Both the position numbers and the translations under genes were made by a program. Under the pieces are notes generated by a model that saw only the letters and a program-made list of their open reading frames with translations, was not told where the DNA came from and made no database searches. 64,000 nt of DNA from Serratia sp. Ag1. GTDB lineage: Bacteria; Pseudomonadota; Gammaproteobacteria; Enterobacterales; Enterobacteriaceae. Below are positions 19,590 to 28,744 of this stretch, piece by piece. Position 1 is the first letter of the stretch, and every line of letters begins with the position of its first letter. The stretch is taken from assembly GCF_000743355.1 (NCBI RefSeq), contig NZ_JQEI01000014.1:1-64000 (forward strand), written 5' to 3'.

Positions 19590-20960
19590 ATGACGATAAG
19601 TGCCATCGATTGTAATGGCGCGGGCAAACCGCAACTGCGTAAAACATTAAAACTGTGGCAAGTGGTAATGATGGGCCTGGCATACCTGACGCCGATGACG
19701 GTGTTTGACACCTTCGGCATTGTTTCTGGCGTAACGGATGGCCACGTTCCGGCCTCTTATCTGTTGGCGCTGGCGGGGGTGCTGTTTACCGCTATCAGTT
19801 ACGGCAAGCTGGTGCGTCAGTTTCCGACCTCGGGATCGGCTTATACTTACGCGCAGAAGGCGATTAATCCGCACGTAGGGTTTCTGGTTGGCTGGTCGTC
19901 GTTGCTGGATTACCTGTTCCTGCCGATGATCAACACCCTGTTGGCGAAGATTTACCTCACCGCGCTGTTCCCCGAGGTTCCCCCCTGGGTCTGGGTGGTG
20001 GGTTTTGTGGTTATCATGACGGCAATCAACCTGAAAAGCGTTAACGTGGTTGCCAACTTTAACACTCTGTTTGTCCTGGCCCAGATAGCGATTATCGTGG
20101 TGTTTATTTTCCTGGTTATCCATGGCCTGGGTAAGGGGGAAGGGGTGGGAACCGTATGGAGCCTGCAACCGTTCGTCAGCGAAAATGCTCACCTGTTGCC
20201 GATTATTACCGGGGCGACCATTCTTTGCTTCTCCTTTTTGGGTTTTGACGCCGTTACCACACTGAGTGAAGAAACACCGGATGCTGCCAAAGTGATCCCC
20301 AAGGCGATCTTTCTCACCGCGTTGTACGGTGGGGTGATTTTCATCAGTGTATCCTTCTTTATACAACTGTTTTTCCCCAGCATTGTGCGTTTTAAAGAGC
20401 CGGATGCCGCACTGCCAGAAATTGCGTTGTACGTGGGCGGGAAGCTGTTCCAGGCTATTTTTCTGTGCACCACCTTTATTAATACGTTGGCTTCTGGTTT
20501 GGCTTCGCATGCCAGCGTTTCTCGGTTGTTGTATGTTATGGGGCGCGATAATGTGTTCCCGGAAAGGTTCTTCGGCTATGTGCACCCTAAATGGCGCACA
20601 CCTGCGCTTAACGTGCTGATGGTTGGGCTGGTGGCGCTGTCGGCAATATCTTTTGATCTGGTTACTGCGACCGCCTTGATCAACTTTGGTGCGCTGGTGG
20701 CCTTTACCTTCGTCAATATTTCGGTGATCAGTCATTTCTTTATTCGCCAAGGGCGCAACAAAACCTGGAAGGATCGTTTTCACTTTCTGTTCCTGCCGCT
20801 GGTTGGGGCGTTGACGGTGAGCGTGCTGTGGCTGAATCTGGAGAAAAGCTCCCTTACCATGGGGCTGATTTGGGCCGCACTGGGGTTTGCCTATCTGGCG
20901 TATCTCACCCGTCGTTTCCGCCAGCCGCCACCGCAATTTGAGCGGCAGGCGCAGCAGTAA
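19590..20960 (+). CDS. puuP: Putrescine importer PuuP
   Basis: PuuP is an APC-superfamily permease that imports putrescine for catabolism. The 456 residues hold about twelve hydrophobic segments and nearly match E. coli PuuP ([59 protein letters not shown]). GAGGAA precedes the ATG. It lies downstream of puuA on the same strand and ends at a good terminator. A 475-codon antisense frame over it is a composition artefact. Confidence 0.96.
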   Translation: MTISAIDCNGAGKPQLRKTLKLWQVVMMGLAYLTPMTVFDTFGIVSGVTDGHVPASYLLALAGVLFTAISYGKLVRQFPTSGSAYTYAQKAINPHVGFLVGWSSLLDYLFLPMINTLLAKIYLTALFPEVPPWVWVVGFVVIMTAINLKSVNVVANFNTLFVLAQIAIIVVFIFLVIHGLGKGEGVGTVWSLQPFVSENAHLLPIITGATILCFSFLGFDAVTTLSEETPDAAKVIPKAIFLTALYGGVIFISVSFFIQLFFPSIVRFKEPDAALPEIALYVGGKLFQAIFLCTTFINTLASGLASHASVSRLLYVMGRDNVFPERFFGYVHPKWRTPALNVLMVGLVALSAISFDLVTATALINFGALVAFTFVNISVISHFFIRQGRNKTWKDRFHFLFLPLVGALTVSVLWLNLEKSSLTMGLIWAALGFAYLAYLTRRFRQPPPQFERQAQQ

Positions 20961-20966
20961 TCTTTC

Positions 20967-20990
20967 AAGGCGGGCTCTCCCGCCTTTATT
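20967..20990 (+). terminator. Terminator of puuA-puuP
   Basis: AAGGCGGG, loop CTCT, CCCGCCTT and then TATTTTT, starting 7 bases after the puuP stop. Confidence 0.85.
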
Positions 20991-21050
20991 TTTACCGTGC
21001 AGGCCAGTAGAGTGAACGCCTTGAAAAACCGATGATTGGATCTCATTTTG

Positions 21051-21944
21051 ATGCCAGCGTTGTCCGTATCCCATAAAGCAACTCTGTTTGGCCTGTTGGC
21101 TATTGTACTGTGGAGCAGCGTTGTCGGCCTGATCCGCAGCGTCAGCGAAGGCCTGGGGCCGGTAGGCGGCGCGGCGATGATCTATAGCGTGAGCACGCTG
21201 TTTTTGCTGCTGGTGATGGGGCTCCCGAAGCTGCGCGATTTCCCCCGTTCTTATTTGATCGCGGGCAGTGTGCTGTTCGTGGCTTACGAAATCTGCCTTT
21301 CACTGTCGTTGGGTTTTGCCAGTAACCGCCTGCAGGCGATTGAAGTCGGGATGATCAACTATCTGTGGCCCTGTTTTACCGTGCTGATGGCGATCTTGTT
21401 TAACGGCCAAAAGGCCAAATGGTGGGTGATCCCTGGGCTGTTGCTGTCGCTGTTCGGCATTGGTTGGATCATGAGTGGCGATGGGGGCTGGTCTCCAGCG
21501 CAAATGCTGGCCAATGTGCGCAGTAACCCTCTCAGTTATGTGCTGGCGTTTAGTGGTGCGGTAATCTGGGCAGTTTATTGCAACGTCACCAAAAAAATCG
21601 CGCAAGGCAAAAATGCGGTGGTGCTGTTTATTACGCTGACCGCGCTGGCTTTGTGGTTGCAATATCCGTTCAGCCATGAAAACGGCATGCATTTCAGCCT
21701 GCCGGTGACCATCGCGCTGCTGTCGGCCGGGATCGCCATGGGGGCCGGTTATGCGGCCTGGAATGTTGGCATCCTGCACGGCAATATGACCCTGCTGGCG
21801 ACGGTTTCTTATTTTACTCCGGTGCTGTCTGCGGTATTTGCTGCGGTGGTTCTCAATACCTCGTTAACCATCAATTTTTGGCAAGGGGTCGCCATGGTCA
21901 CCACGGGTTCGTTGATCTGTTGGCGGGCAACGCGCGCGGCCTGA
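21051..21944 (+). CDS. yddG: Aromatic amino acid exporter YddG
   Basis: YddG is a DMT-superfamily inner-membrane exporter of aromatic amino acids and related compounds. The 297 residues form about ten hydrophobic segments and share long stretches with E. coli YddG (LWSSVVGLIRSVSEGLGPVG; QAIEVGMINYLWP; YAAWNVGILHGN). ATG 21051 is preferred over a TTG five codons upstream because family members begin near this point; the ribosome site is weak. It is a single gene between puuP and an unknown gene. Confidence 0.92.
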   Translation: MPALSVSHKATLFGLLAIVLWSSVVGLIRSVSEGLGPVGGAAMIYSVSTLFLLLVMGLPKLRDFPRSYLIAGSVLFVAYEICLSLSLGFASNRLQAIEVGMINYLWPCFTVLMAILFNGQKAKWWVIPGLLLSLFGIGWIMSGDGGWSPAQMLANVRSNPLSYVLAFSGAVIWAVYCNVTKKIAQGKNAVVLFITLTALALWLQYPFSHENGMHFSLPVTIALLSAGIAMGAGYAAWNVGILHGNMTLLATVSYFTPVLSAVFAAVVLNTSLTINFWQGVAMVTTGSLICWRATRAA

Positions 21945-22015
21945 TCTTGCCATTAGCGAAGTGACGAATATCAGCTAATCTCAAATTAAGAGTTCTGCCT
22001 GAAGGAACGTGCAAA

Positions 22016-22306
22016 ATGAGAAATGATATTCAGTTTATTCAGCAACCTGTGCTTGATGGCGCGAGTTTCGCAACTGGCGATATTGTGCGCTTGACCACCG
22101 CTAACTTGTCGAACGAATACCAGCTTGATGTGGTCATTCTGCGCCGTGACGATAAGCTGATTTATGGTTCCGTCGTGGTTGCTGCACCTAAAACCGATAT
22201 TCCGGTCGCCCGCTGGGAAATTGCCCGGGGGGATGAAGTGGTATTTCGACAGGAGAATATTGCCAAGGCGCTCCCAGGGGCCCTAGGCCCGAGCATCTCG
22301 GGTTAA
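22016..22306 (+). CDS. Unknown 96-residue protein whose C-terminus lies in a repeat
   Basis: I do not recognise this protein. It appears soluble and beta-rich (residues 20-70: IVRLTTANLSNEYQLDVVIL, then KLIYGSVVVAAP), with no signal peptide or membrane segment. The ATG has AAGGAA at good spacing, so it is probably real. The last eight codons and the TAA fall inside the dispersed palindromic repeat (22283-22322), so its native end may have been replaced or extended by that element. A terminator follows at 22329. Confidence 0.65.
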   Translation: MRNDIQFIQQPVLDGASFATGDIVRLTTANLSNEYQLDVVILRRDDKLIYGSVVVAAPKTDIPVARWEIARGDEVVFRQENIAKALPGALGPSISG

Positions 22307-22322
22307 AGACCACTCTGTCATC
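22283..22322. repeat. Dispersed palindromic repeat, copy B
   Basis: This is the inverted counterpart of 5873-5913. Its core is a hairpin, CCCGAG-CAT-CTCGGG, and the stop codon of the preceding gene overlaps the end of the stem. Confidence 0.65.
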
Positions 22323-22328
22323 AATCTC

Positions 22329-22353
22329 AGCCGACATAATAGTCGGCTTTTTT
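22329..22353 (+). terminator. Intrinsic terminator after the unknown gene
   Basis: AGCCGAC, loop ATAATA, GTCGGCT followed by five Ts. Confidence 0.85.
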
Positions 22354-22418
22354 GACTATCAGACTAACGTTGTTAGCTGTGCGTAAATCGCACACAATCT
22401 GCTCCAAAAAACATCAAC

Positions 22419-22434
22419 CGTGATTTTTGTCACA
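22419..22434. promoter_or_regulatory. CRP-type site upstream of tsx
   Basis: CGTGA-TTTTTG-TCACA differs from the CRP core TGTGA-N6-TCACA at one base. It lies about 200 bases before tsx, a gene that is CRP-activated in E. coli. Confidence 0.55.
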
Positions 22435-22635
22435 CTCATTGTGATTTTCAGTGAAAAATAATTTCAAAATTGATAACGCAATCGATTAATCTAGCGCGAA
22501 ATAGCTCACTGGATCACAGATTATTGCGCCCGCAGGTTTTTATAATGCGCGCGTCGAATTAACCGTTCGTTACACCAGACTCATCGTCATCTTTCTAACG
22601 GGGCACAAATGGCCCTTTCAGCATGTGGTAATAAA

Positions 22636-23511
22636 ATGAAAAAAATAGCTCTCGCAGCAGGTGTGCTTCTCACCGCGTCTTACAGCACATCATCAATGGC
22701 GGATAGCAACGATAGCCAGTTCGTTTCAGATTGGTGGCACCAGAGTGTCAACGTAGTGGGTAGCTACCATACCCGTTTCGGGCCGCAACTGAACAATGAC
22801 GTGTATCTGGAGTACGAAGCCTTCACCAAGAAAGATTGGCTGGATTTTTATGGCTACGTGGATGTACCGAAATTCTTTGGCACCGGTAATACGCCAAACC
22901 GGGGTATCTGGGATAACGGTTCACCGCTGTTTATGGAGATCGAACCGCGTTTCTCGATCGACAAACTGACCGGTGCCAATCTGAGCTTTGGGCCGTTTAA
23001 AGAGTGGTATTTCGCCAACAACTATATCTATGACATGGGCCGCAACAACGCATCGCGCCAGAGCACCTGGTACATGGGGTTGGGAACCGACATCGATACG
23101 GGTTTGCCGATGAGCCTGTCGATGAACATCTATGCCAAGTATCAGTGGCAAAACTACGGTGCAGCTAACGAAGACAGTTGGGATGGCTACCGTTTCAAAG
23201 TGAAATACTTTGTGCCATTGACCCAGATGTGGGGTGGTAACCTGACTTATATTGGTTTCACTAACTTCGATTTTGGTTCCGATCTGGGTAAGAATGATTT
23301 CACCGTCAATGGCCGTCAGGCGCGTACCAGCAACTCGATAGCTTCCAGCCATGTTCTGGCGCTGAACTACGATCATTGGCACTACTCGTTCGTTGCCCGT
23401 TACTTCCATAATGGTGGTCAATGGCAGGATGGGGTTGATATCGGTACACCACAGGGGCCGATCAAGTCCACTGGCTGGGGTTACTACGCGGTTGTAGGTT
23501 ATAACTTCTGA
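22636..23511 (+). CDS. tsx: Nucleoside-specific channel-forming porin Tsx
   Basis: Tsx is an outer-membrane barrel that admits nucleosides. The 291 residues start with a signal peptide ([21 protein letters not shown], cleavage near residue 22) and continue with [20 protein letters not shown], almost identical to E. coli, ending in the C-terminal aromatic VVGYNF used for barrel insertion. ATG 22636 fits the family start; an in-frame ATG at 22609 would disrupt the signal peptide. The long upstream region with a CRP-like site suggests catabolite control. A bidirectional terminator follows. Confidence 0.95.
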   Translation: MKKIALAAGVLLTASYSTSSMADSNDSQFVSDWWHQSVNVVGSYHTRFGPQLNNDVYLEYEAFTKKDWLDFYGYVDVPKFFGTGNTPNRGIWDNGSPLFMEIEPRFSIDKLTGANLSFGPFKEWYFANNYIYDMGRNNASRQSTWYMGLGTDIDTGLPMSLSMNIYAKYQWQNYGAANEDSWDGYRFKVKYFVPLTQMWGGNLTYIGFTNFDFGSDLGKNDFTVNGRQARTSNSIASSHVLALNYDHWHYSFVARYFHNGGQWQDGVDIGTPQGPIKSTGWGYYAVVGYNF

Positions 23512-23533
23512 TTTTCCGCAGTATTCAAATGAC

Positions 23534-23558
23534 AAAAAACCCGCCAGGCGGGTTTTTT
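23534..23558. terminator. Bidirectional terminator between tsx and the HTH gene
   Basis: AAAAAACCCG ... CGGGTTTTTT has A/T runs on both sides and serves the converging genes. Confidence 0.85.
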
Positions 23559-23579
23559 GCTCTCCGTTACAATCACTAA

Positions 23580-23747
23580 TCAACCGGGAAAATGCTTAAC
23601 CGGTATGACTAGTTTCCCTTTGATGACATAACATTCGTTATTTATCCATTTCAGAATTTGCTCACGGCTTACACCTTCATATCGTGCATAGCGATAGAGA
23701 TCGCCATTGAAGTATTGCGTGATGTATTCCATTAGGGTCATTTGCAT
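23580..23747 (-). CDS. Small Cro/CI-type HTH protein
   Basis: A 55-residue protein from ATG 23745-23747, which has AGGAG about 8 bases upstream. The segment YITQYFNGDLYRYARYEGVS then REQILKWIN looks like a minimal phage Cro-like helix-turn-helix, followed by a short strand VIKGKLVIP. Such tiny Cro-like proteins are common near prophage remnants, but no other phage gene is near. Target and function are unknown. Confidence 0.6.
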   Translation of the reverse strand: MQMTLMEYITQYFNGDLYRYARYEGVSREQILKWINNECYVIKGKLVIPVKHFPG

Positions 23748-24204
23748 GGCTGTAACTCCTGAACACCCACCCGTTGCCAGCCTGGCCACCGCGGGAGGTT
23801 AAGGTTTGTGAGTACTGAAATTTAGTTTATTGTGAGCAAAAGCTCAAGAAAGAGTATGAAAAATAACGGTAATTTACATAAAGAAATCCCGCACATAAAG
23901 GCGGGAAATAATGCGTATCATCAATTTCTGATGACATAAATGATATTTTTGAGGTGCAACGAAAAAGAGCACAATCTCTCTTTTTGTGACTCTCACAAAG
24001 TACTGGATGGCCTATTTTGTCGCAAGAGAAATATGCTTTTTTAGTTCGGTTTTTGTGAGTAGTTTCATTTGTGAATAAATTTTCGTCATTTCAGTTAAAT
24101 ATAATCATGGTGAATGTAACGTGCGGTATTGTCCCGGTAGTGACAAGTTTAAGGGAGGGAGCTTCGGTGCATCAGTTGCACCGAAGCAAAAAATCAGGCC
24201 AGCA
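23748..24204. other. Intergenic stretch with several hairpins
   Basis: About 450 bases between the HTH gene and hutG have no supported gene. Hairpins are TCCCGC/GCGGGA (23887-23906), AAAAAGAG with CTCTTTTT (about 23962-23985), and a very strong one at 24161-24187. The first is followed on the minus strand by TTTCTTT and may end the hut transcript. Confidence 0.5.
24161..24187. other. Perfect 11-bp hairpin downstream of hutG
   Basis: GCTTCGGTGCA, loop TCAGT, TGCACCGAAGC lies 18 bases past the hutG stop. On the minus strand the T-run precedes rather than follows the stem, so it is not a classical terminator for hutG. It may stabilise or process the 3' end. Confidence 0.6.
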
Positions 24205-25005
24205 TCAAGCCTGTTGCTCACTCCAGGCCAGCATAGTTTCGAGCATCTGTTGCAGCAGGTGCTGTAACGGTGCTGCCCGTGCTGCATCAAACGCAAATGG
24301 GTACTGTTCCGACATATAATTCACCTGTGCCAGTTCCAGTTGTACCGCATGCTGTTTTTGCTGTGGTTGACCATAAGCACGGGTGATATACCCGCCCTTA
24401 AAACGCCCGTTGAGCACATGAGTGAATTGCTGTTGCTGTTCACAACAGGCCACCAACCGATCGCTTATCGCGCTGGCACAACTGGCCCCGCTGTTGGTGC
24501 CTAGATTGAGATCCGGCAGTTTGCCATCAAACAACCGTGGTATCACCGAAGCGATAGAGTGGGCATCAAACAGCAGCGCATAACCGTGCAGGGCTTTCAG
24601 CCGAGCCAGCTCGTTCTGCAACTGTTGGTGATAGGGGTGCCAGACGTTCTGTAAATAGCCTGCACGTTCTTCATCGCTTGGGGCCTGAGCGGGTAGAAAA
24701 CTTGGGCGACCATCGAACAGTACGTCAGGATACAGACCGGTGGTGGCGGTGGTATAAAGCGGCTTATCGTCTGCTGGGCGGTTAAGATCGATCACAAAGC
24801 GCGAATAGTTACCGACCAACATGCTGGCACCCATCTGGCGGGCAAAATCATACAGCAGTGGAATATGCCAGTCGGTGTCTGGCAATGGCCGCGCATCCTC
24901 ACTCAAACCGTGCTCAACTGCCGGGGTCAGCCGCGTACCGGCGTGGGGAATGCTGATCAACAGCGGCAGATTACCGCTCTGGAACTCAAAGGGATCGCTA
25001 ATCAT
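24205..25005 (-). CDS. hutG: N-formylglutamate amidohydrolase HutG
   Basis: HutG hydrolyses N-formylglutamate to glutamate and formate, the last step of the five-enzyme histidine pathway. The family pattern is clear over 266 residues: [36 protein letters not shown] with metal-binding Asp/His, and [15 protein letters not shown]. This is the metal-dependent deformylase type, not the arginase-like formiminoglutamase. Its ATG overlaps the hutI stop by four bases, so the two are coupled. Presence of hutF nearby agrees with this route. Confidence 0.93.
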   Translation of the reverse strand: MISDPFEFQSGNLPLLISIPHAGTRLTPAVEHGLSEDARPLPDTDWHIPLLYDFARQMGASMLVGNYSRFVIDLNRPADDKPLYTTATTGLYPDVLFDGRPSFLPAQAPSDEERAGYLQNVWHPYHQQLQNELARLKALHGYALLFDAHSIASVIPRLFDGKLPDLNLGTNSGASCASAISDRLVACCEQQQQFTHVLNGRFKGGYITRAYGQPQQKQHAVQLELAQVNYMSEQYPFAFDAARAAPLQHLLQQMLETMLAWSEQQA

Positions 25006-26222
25006 TGACGAACTTCTCCTCGGAAAATCACCGTGCAGGGCAACTGACCACCCAACCAGTAAGCCAGTTCTGCCGGGCGTGCCAGCGGCCAGTGAACAAA
25101 GTCAGCCACCTTGCCAACCTCCAGCGAGCCATGGCTGGCCTGCAACCCCAGTGCTTTGGCGGCGTGCAACGTCACGCCCGCCAACGCTTCTTCTGGCGTC
25201 AGGCGGAACAGCGTGCAGGCCATGTTGATCATCAGGCGCAGCGACAGGGCTGGGGAAGTACCCGGGTTGGCATCGCTGGCGATCGCCATCGCTACGCCGT
25301 GTTCGCGGAACAACTCGACCGGTGGGCACTGGGTTTCGCGTAACATGTAGTACGCACCCGGCAGCAGGACGGCCACGGTGCCAGAGGCGGCCATGGCGGC
25401 TGCGTCTTCTGCGGTTGCATATTCAAGATGATCGGCAGAAAGGGCGTGATGGCGTGCTGCCAGCGTACTGCCGCCGAGGGCAGAAAGCTGTTCGGCATGC
25501 AATTTGACCGGTAACCCGGCCTGCGTTGCAGCGTTAAATACCCGCTCAACCTGTGCCGGAGAAAACGCCAGATGCTCGCAGAAAGCATCCACCGCGTCCG
25601 CTAAACCCGCCGCTGCCGCTTCTGGGATGATGGTATGACAGACCAGATCGATATAATCGTCGGCCCGCCCGGCATATTCCGGTGGCAGCGCGTGCGCCGC
25701 CAGACAGGTAGTTTTGACTTCAACGGGCAACTGATGACCCAATTGACGCGCCACGCGCAGCATTTTCAGTTCGCTTTGCGGCGTCAGACCATAACCGGAC
25801 TTGATCTCGACGCAGGTAACACCCTCGGCCAGCAGGGGCTGCAGGCGGGACTGGGCCTGTTCAAATAACAGGGCTTCTTCTGCATCACGCGTGGCTTTGA
25901 CCGTGGAGATAATGCCCCCACCTTGTGCAGCGATCTCCGCATAGCTTACGCCGTTTAAACGCTGTTCGAATTCACCGCTGCGGTTGCCGCCAAAAACCAG
26001 GTGAGTGTGACAGTCGATCAGGCCAGGCGTCAGGATCCCGCCGCTGAAACGCACCGTTTTGGCTGCCGCCAGCACTGGCATGTTGGCTTCTTCGCCGATC
26101 CAGGCAATCTTGCCATCGCGCACGGCAATCGCGCCATTGCTGATGATGTGATATTTGCCGTCACGCATAGTGACAATATCGGCACCGTGCCACAGGCTGT
26201 CACAGTGGATTTCAGACGTCAT
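25002..26222 (-). CDS. hutI: Imidazolonepropionase HutI
   Basis: HutI opens the imidazolone ring of 4-imidazolone-5-propionate to N-formimino-glutamate. It is an amidohydrolase with metal ligands His72 and His74 ([12 protein letters not shown]), a further His in [12 protein letters not shown] and Asp in [13 protein letters not shown] 26220-26222 gives 406 residues, the family norm; upstream codons to 26255 cover a HutC-type palindrome and are unlikely to be coding. hutG follows by ATGA overlap. Confidence 0.96.
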   Translation of the reverse strand: MTSEIHCDSLWHGADIVTMRDGKYHIISNGAIAVRDGKIAWIGEEANMPVLAAAKTVRFSGGILTPGLIDCHTHLVFGGNRSGEFEQRLNGVSYAEIAAQGGGIISTVKATRDAEEALLFEQAQSRLQPLLAEGVTCVEIKSGYGLTPQSELKMLRVARQLGHQLPVEVKTTCLAAHALPPEYAGRADDYIDLVCHTIIPEAAAAGLADAVDAFCEHLAFSPAQVERVFNAATQAGLPVKLHAEQLSALGGSTLAARHHALSADHLEYATAEDAAAMAASGTVAVLLPGAYYMLRETQCPPVELFREHGVAMAIASDANPGTSPALSLRLMINMACTLFRLTPEEALAGVTLHAAKALGLQASHGSLEVGKVADFVHWPLARPAELAYWLGGQLPCTVIFRGEVRQ

Positions 26223-26243
26223 GGTGTTCCTGCTCCCACATGG

Positions 26244-26255
26244 TTGTATATACAA
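26244..26255. promoter_or_regulatory. HutC operator upstream of hutI
   Basis: TTGTATATACAA is a perfect 12-bp palindrome of the TGTATATACA type known for HutC/GntR repressors, 21 bases before the hutI start. Confidence 0.75.
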
Positions 26256-26361
26256 TTAAAGCCAAGCTAACGCATTCGTCAGGCTGCGACAAGAGAGGGG
26301 AGGAATATTTGTTATGGGAATGTGATAAAGCGCGCAGCGGGGCGAATTAGCCCCACCGAGT

Positions 26362-27117
26362 TCAGACCTGATTAGTGAAGCGACCAAACAGCTGGTAGCG
26401 GCTGCCTGGGTACAGCAAGCGGGCAGAAGTGACCACCGTTTTGCCTGACCAGGTGCGGCGATGAATCAACAAGCCCGGTTCATGCTCTTCCAACTGCAGT
26501 AATTCACGTTCGTGCCGCGTGGGTATGACGGCTTCCACGATGTGCTCACCGGCAGTCAACGGCGCCGCTTGCATCAGATAAATATAAGGCGTGACCTGAT
26601 CGAAATCCTGTTTCATATAATCCGGTGCTGCCAGTGGATTCACGCAGCGATCTTCTACCTGTACCGGCACGTCGTTTTCGTAGTGAACGATCTGTGAGTA
26701 GAACATCGGTTGCCCCGGTTGAATATCCAGCGCCTTGGCTTCTTCATCACTGGCCGGGCGGGCTTTCAGTTCCAGAATTTTGCTGCTGTGGCGGTGGCCA
26801 CGTGCGGCAATTTCATCGGCAATATTATGCACTTCGAGCAGTGCGGTGTGTGCCTTGGCCTCGGCGACGAAAGTGCCAACGCCCTGCATGCGGATCAGAA
26901 AACCTTCACCGGTTAGCTCGCGCAGGGCGCGGTTGATGGTCATGCGGCTGACGCCAAGTTCGGCCACCAGTTCACTTTCAGAGGGTACGCGCTGGTGCGG
27001 TTGCCAGTGGCCTGCGCGAATTTGGCTTACGATTGCCTGTTTGACCCGTTGATAGATCGGGGCGGGGGCATCGCTCATTGCTGCTGACAGTTGCAGCACG
27101 GTTTGTTGATCTACCAT
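26362..27117 (-). CDS. hutC: Histidine utilization repressor HutC
   Basis: HutC is a GntR-family repressor released by urocanate. The winged helix is at residues 20-85 (SESELVAELGVSRMTINRAL is the recognition region) and the UTRA effector domain at about 105-245. ATG 27115-27117 has GAGG at good spacing; a second ATG 13 codons in has none. Length 251. A TGTATATACA palindrome lies about 66 bases upstream, implying autoregulation. Confidence 0.95.
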   Translation of the reverse strand: MVDQQTVLQLSAAMSDAPAPIYQRVKQAIVSQIRAGHWQPHQRVPSESELVAELGVSRMTINRALRELTGEGFLIRMQGVGTFVAEAKAHTALLEVHNIADEIAARGHRHSSKILELKARPASDEEAKALDIQPGQPMFYSQIVHYENDVPVQVEDRCVNPLAAPDYMKQDFDQVTPYIYLMQAAPLTAGEHIVEAVIPTRHERELLQLEEHEPGLLIHRRTWSGKTVVTSARLLYPGSRYQLFGRFTNQV

Positions 27118-27181
27118 GACGTTAACCTCGTCAAATAAAAAAATAATAACATCAGTTTACTGTTGATGTCGGCATATGTAT

Positions 27182-27193
27182 ATGTATATACAA
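27182..27193. promoter_or_regulatory. HutC operator between hutC and hutF
   Basis: ATGTATATACAA holds the perfect core TGTATATACA and matches the site before hutI. It could control hutC and possibly the divergent hutF. An unrelated palindrome TTCACTC-GAT-GAGTGAA follows at 27204-27220. Confidence 0.7.
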
Positions 27194-27242
27194 GTAGGGC
27201 CCATTCACTCGATGAGTGAAATTGGTTCACAAATTTTTTACC

Positions 27243-27322
27243 TATACCCAAAATAATTCGAATTGCTTGTCGGCGGCAACGGAACGAAGCCAACACCCAA
27301 GCAACTTGAAGTATGACGGGTA
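27243..27322. repeat. Palindromic MITE-like repeat, complete copy
   Basis: An 80-bp element runs from TATACCCAAAATAATTCGA to AACTTGAAGTATGACGGGTA. Its ends are imperfect inverted repeats (shared TTGCTTG/CAAGCAA and TACCC/GGGTA) and the interior holds CGGCGGCAACGGAACGAAGC. Elements of this type are familiar in Serratia and Yersinia genomes. It separates the HutC site from hutF. Confidence 0.75.
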
Positions 27323-27373
27323 CATGCGCCTGCCGCGCGTTATTAGCTGTTACACCTACATTGGAATACTGCT

Positions 27374-28744
27374 ATGCCTGCTTATTTTGCTTCTCGCGCA
27401 CTGCTCCCGTCTGGTTGGGCTCACAACGTGCGGCTCGATGTTGATCCACATGGCCTACTGACCCAGGTCACCTCGAATGCTGAATCCGCCGACTGTTTAC
27501 GTTTGCACGGCGATGTAGTGCCAGGCATGCCAAACCTGCATTCTCATGCCTTCCAGCGCGCAATGGCCGGTTTGGCCGAGGTGGCTGGCAATCCGCAAGA
27601 CAGCTTCTGGACCTGGCGCGATCTGATGTATCGTTTGGTGCAACGTTTAACCCCGGAGCAGGTAGAAGTTATTGCCCGTCAACTGTATATCGAAATGCTC
27701 AAAGGCGGCTATACCCAGGTGGCAGAGTTTCATTATTTACACCATGCGCCAGACGGTAAACCCTATGCCGATCGTGGTGAAATGACTGGCAGGCTCAGCA
27801 ATGCGGCGCAGCAGGCGGGAATAGGGATGACGCTGCTGCCGGTGCTTTACAGTTATGCCGGTTTTGGTGCTCTGCCAGCGCAAGCGGGGCAAAAGCGTTT
27901 TATTCAGAACGTGGAAAGCTATCTGGCACAGCAGCAGGTCATCGCCCGCCAACTGGCAGGGCAACCACTGCAGAATCATGGGCTGTGTTTCCATTCGTTG
28001 CGCGCGGTCGAACTCGGCCAGATGCAACAGGTCTTAGCCGCCTCAGATTCGGCCTTACCGGTGCATATCCATATTGCGGAACAACAGAAAGAGGTCAATG
28101 ACTGCCTGGCATGGAGCGGTCTACGACCGGTGGCTTGGTTGTACGAGCATTTACCGGTGGAAAGCCGCTGGTGCCTGGTGCACGCCACGCATCTGGATCG
28201 CGAAGAGTTAGAGCAGTTGGCGCGCAGTAAAGCCGTGGCCGGGCTGTGTTTAACCACCGAGGCCAACTTGGGGGACGGGATCTTCCCCGGCGACAGTTAT
28301 TTGCATCATCAAGGACGTTGGGGCATTGGTTCTGACAGCCATGTTTCTTTGAACGTGGTGGAAGAGTTGCGCTGGTTTGAATATGGGCAGCGGTTACGCG
28401 ATCAGCGCCGTAACCGTCTGACCACGCCGGAACAGCCTGCAGTGGCCGATGTGCTCTATCAGCAAGCGTTACAGGGCGGTGCGCAGGCGTGCGGTACGGC
28501 GATCGGTCAACTGGCGGTGGGCTACCGTGCCGACTGGCTGGTGCTGGATGGCGACGATCCGTATCTGGCTGCAGCACCGGACGCTTCGATCCTCAACCGC
28601 TGGCTGTTTGCCGGTGGCAAAGAGCAGATCCGCGATGTGTTTGTGGCCGGGCGTCAGGTGATTGAACAGCGGCAGCACGCATTGCAACAGCAGAGTAGCG
28701 CCGAGTTCCTGCAAGTGCTGAAAACCCTCCAGCAGGAGGCCTGA
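27374..28744 (+). CDS. hutF: Formimidoylglutamate deiminase HutF
   Basis: HutF deaminates N-formimino-glutamate to N-formylglutamate and ammonia, feeding HutG. It is an amidohydrolase with His56 and His58 (NLHSHAFQRAMAG), a later metal His in VHIHIAEQ, the substrate His in LVHATHLD, and Asp in GIGSDSHVSLN. The 456-residue length is normal. The ribosome site before ATG 27374 is weak. It is divergent from hutC and shares one base with hutD (TGATG). Confidence 0.95.
   Translation: MPAYFASRALLPSGWAHNVRLDVDPHGLLTQVTSNAESADCLRLHGDVVPGMPNLHSHAFQRAMAGLAEVAGNPQDSFWTWRDLMYRLVQRLTPEQVEVIARQLYIEMLKGGYTQVAEFHYLHHAPDGKPYADRGEMTGRLSNAAQQAGIGMTLLPVLYSYAGFGALPAQAGQKRFIQNVESYLAQQQVIARQLAGQPLQNHGLCFHSLRAVELGQMQQVLAASDSALPVHIHIAEQQKEVNDCLAWSGLRPVAWLYEHLPVESRWCLVHATHLDREELEQLARSKAVAGLCLTTEANLGDGIFPGDSYLHHQGRWGIGSDSHVSLNVVEELRWFEYGQRLRDQRRNRLTTPEQPAVADVLYQQALQGGAQACGTAIGQLAVGYRADWLVLDGDDPYLAAAPDASILNRWLFAGGKEQIRDVFVAGRQVIEQRQHALQQQSSAEFLQVLKTLQQEA

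Noticed and set aside
19647-21074. 475-codon open frame antisense to puuP
   Set aside because: It mirrors the full length of a clear transporter gene, is rich in His/Gln/Arg as expected for a reverse reading, and has no family resemblance.
24071-24319. 82-codon plus-strand frame entering hutG from its 3' side
   Set aside because: Most of it is antisense to hutG, and the start is a GTG without a ribosome site.
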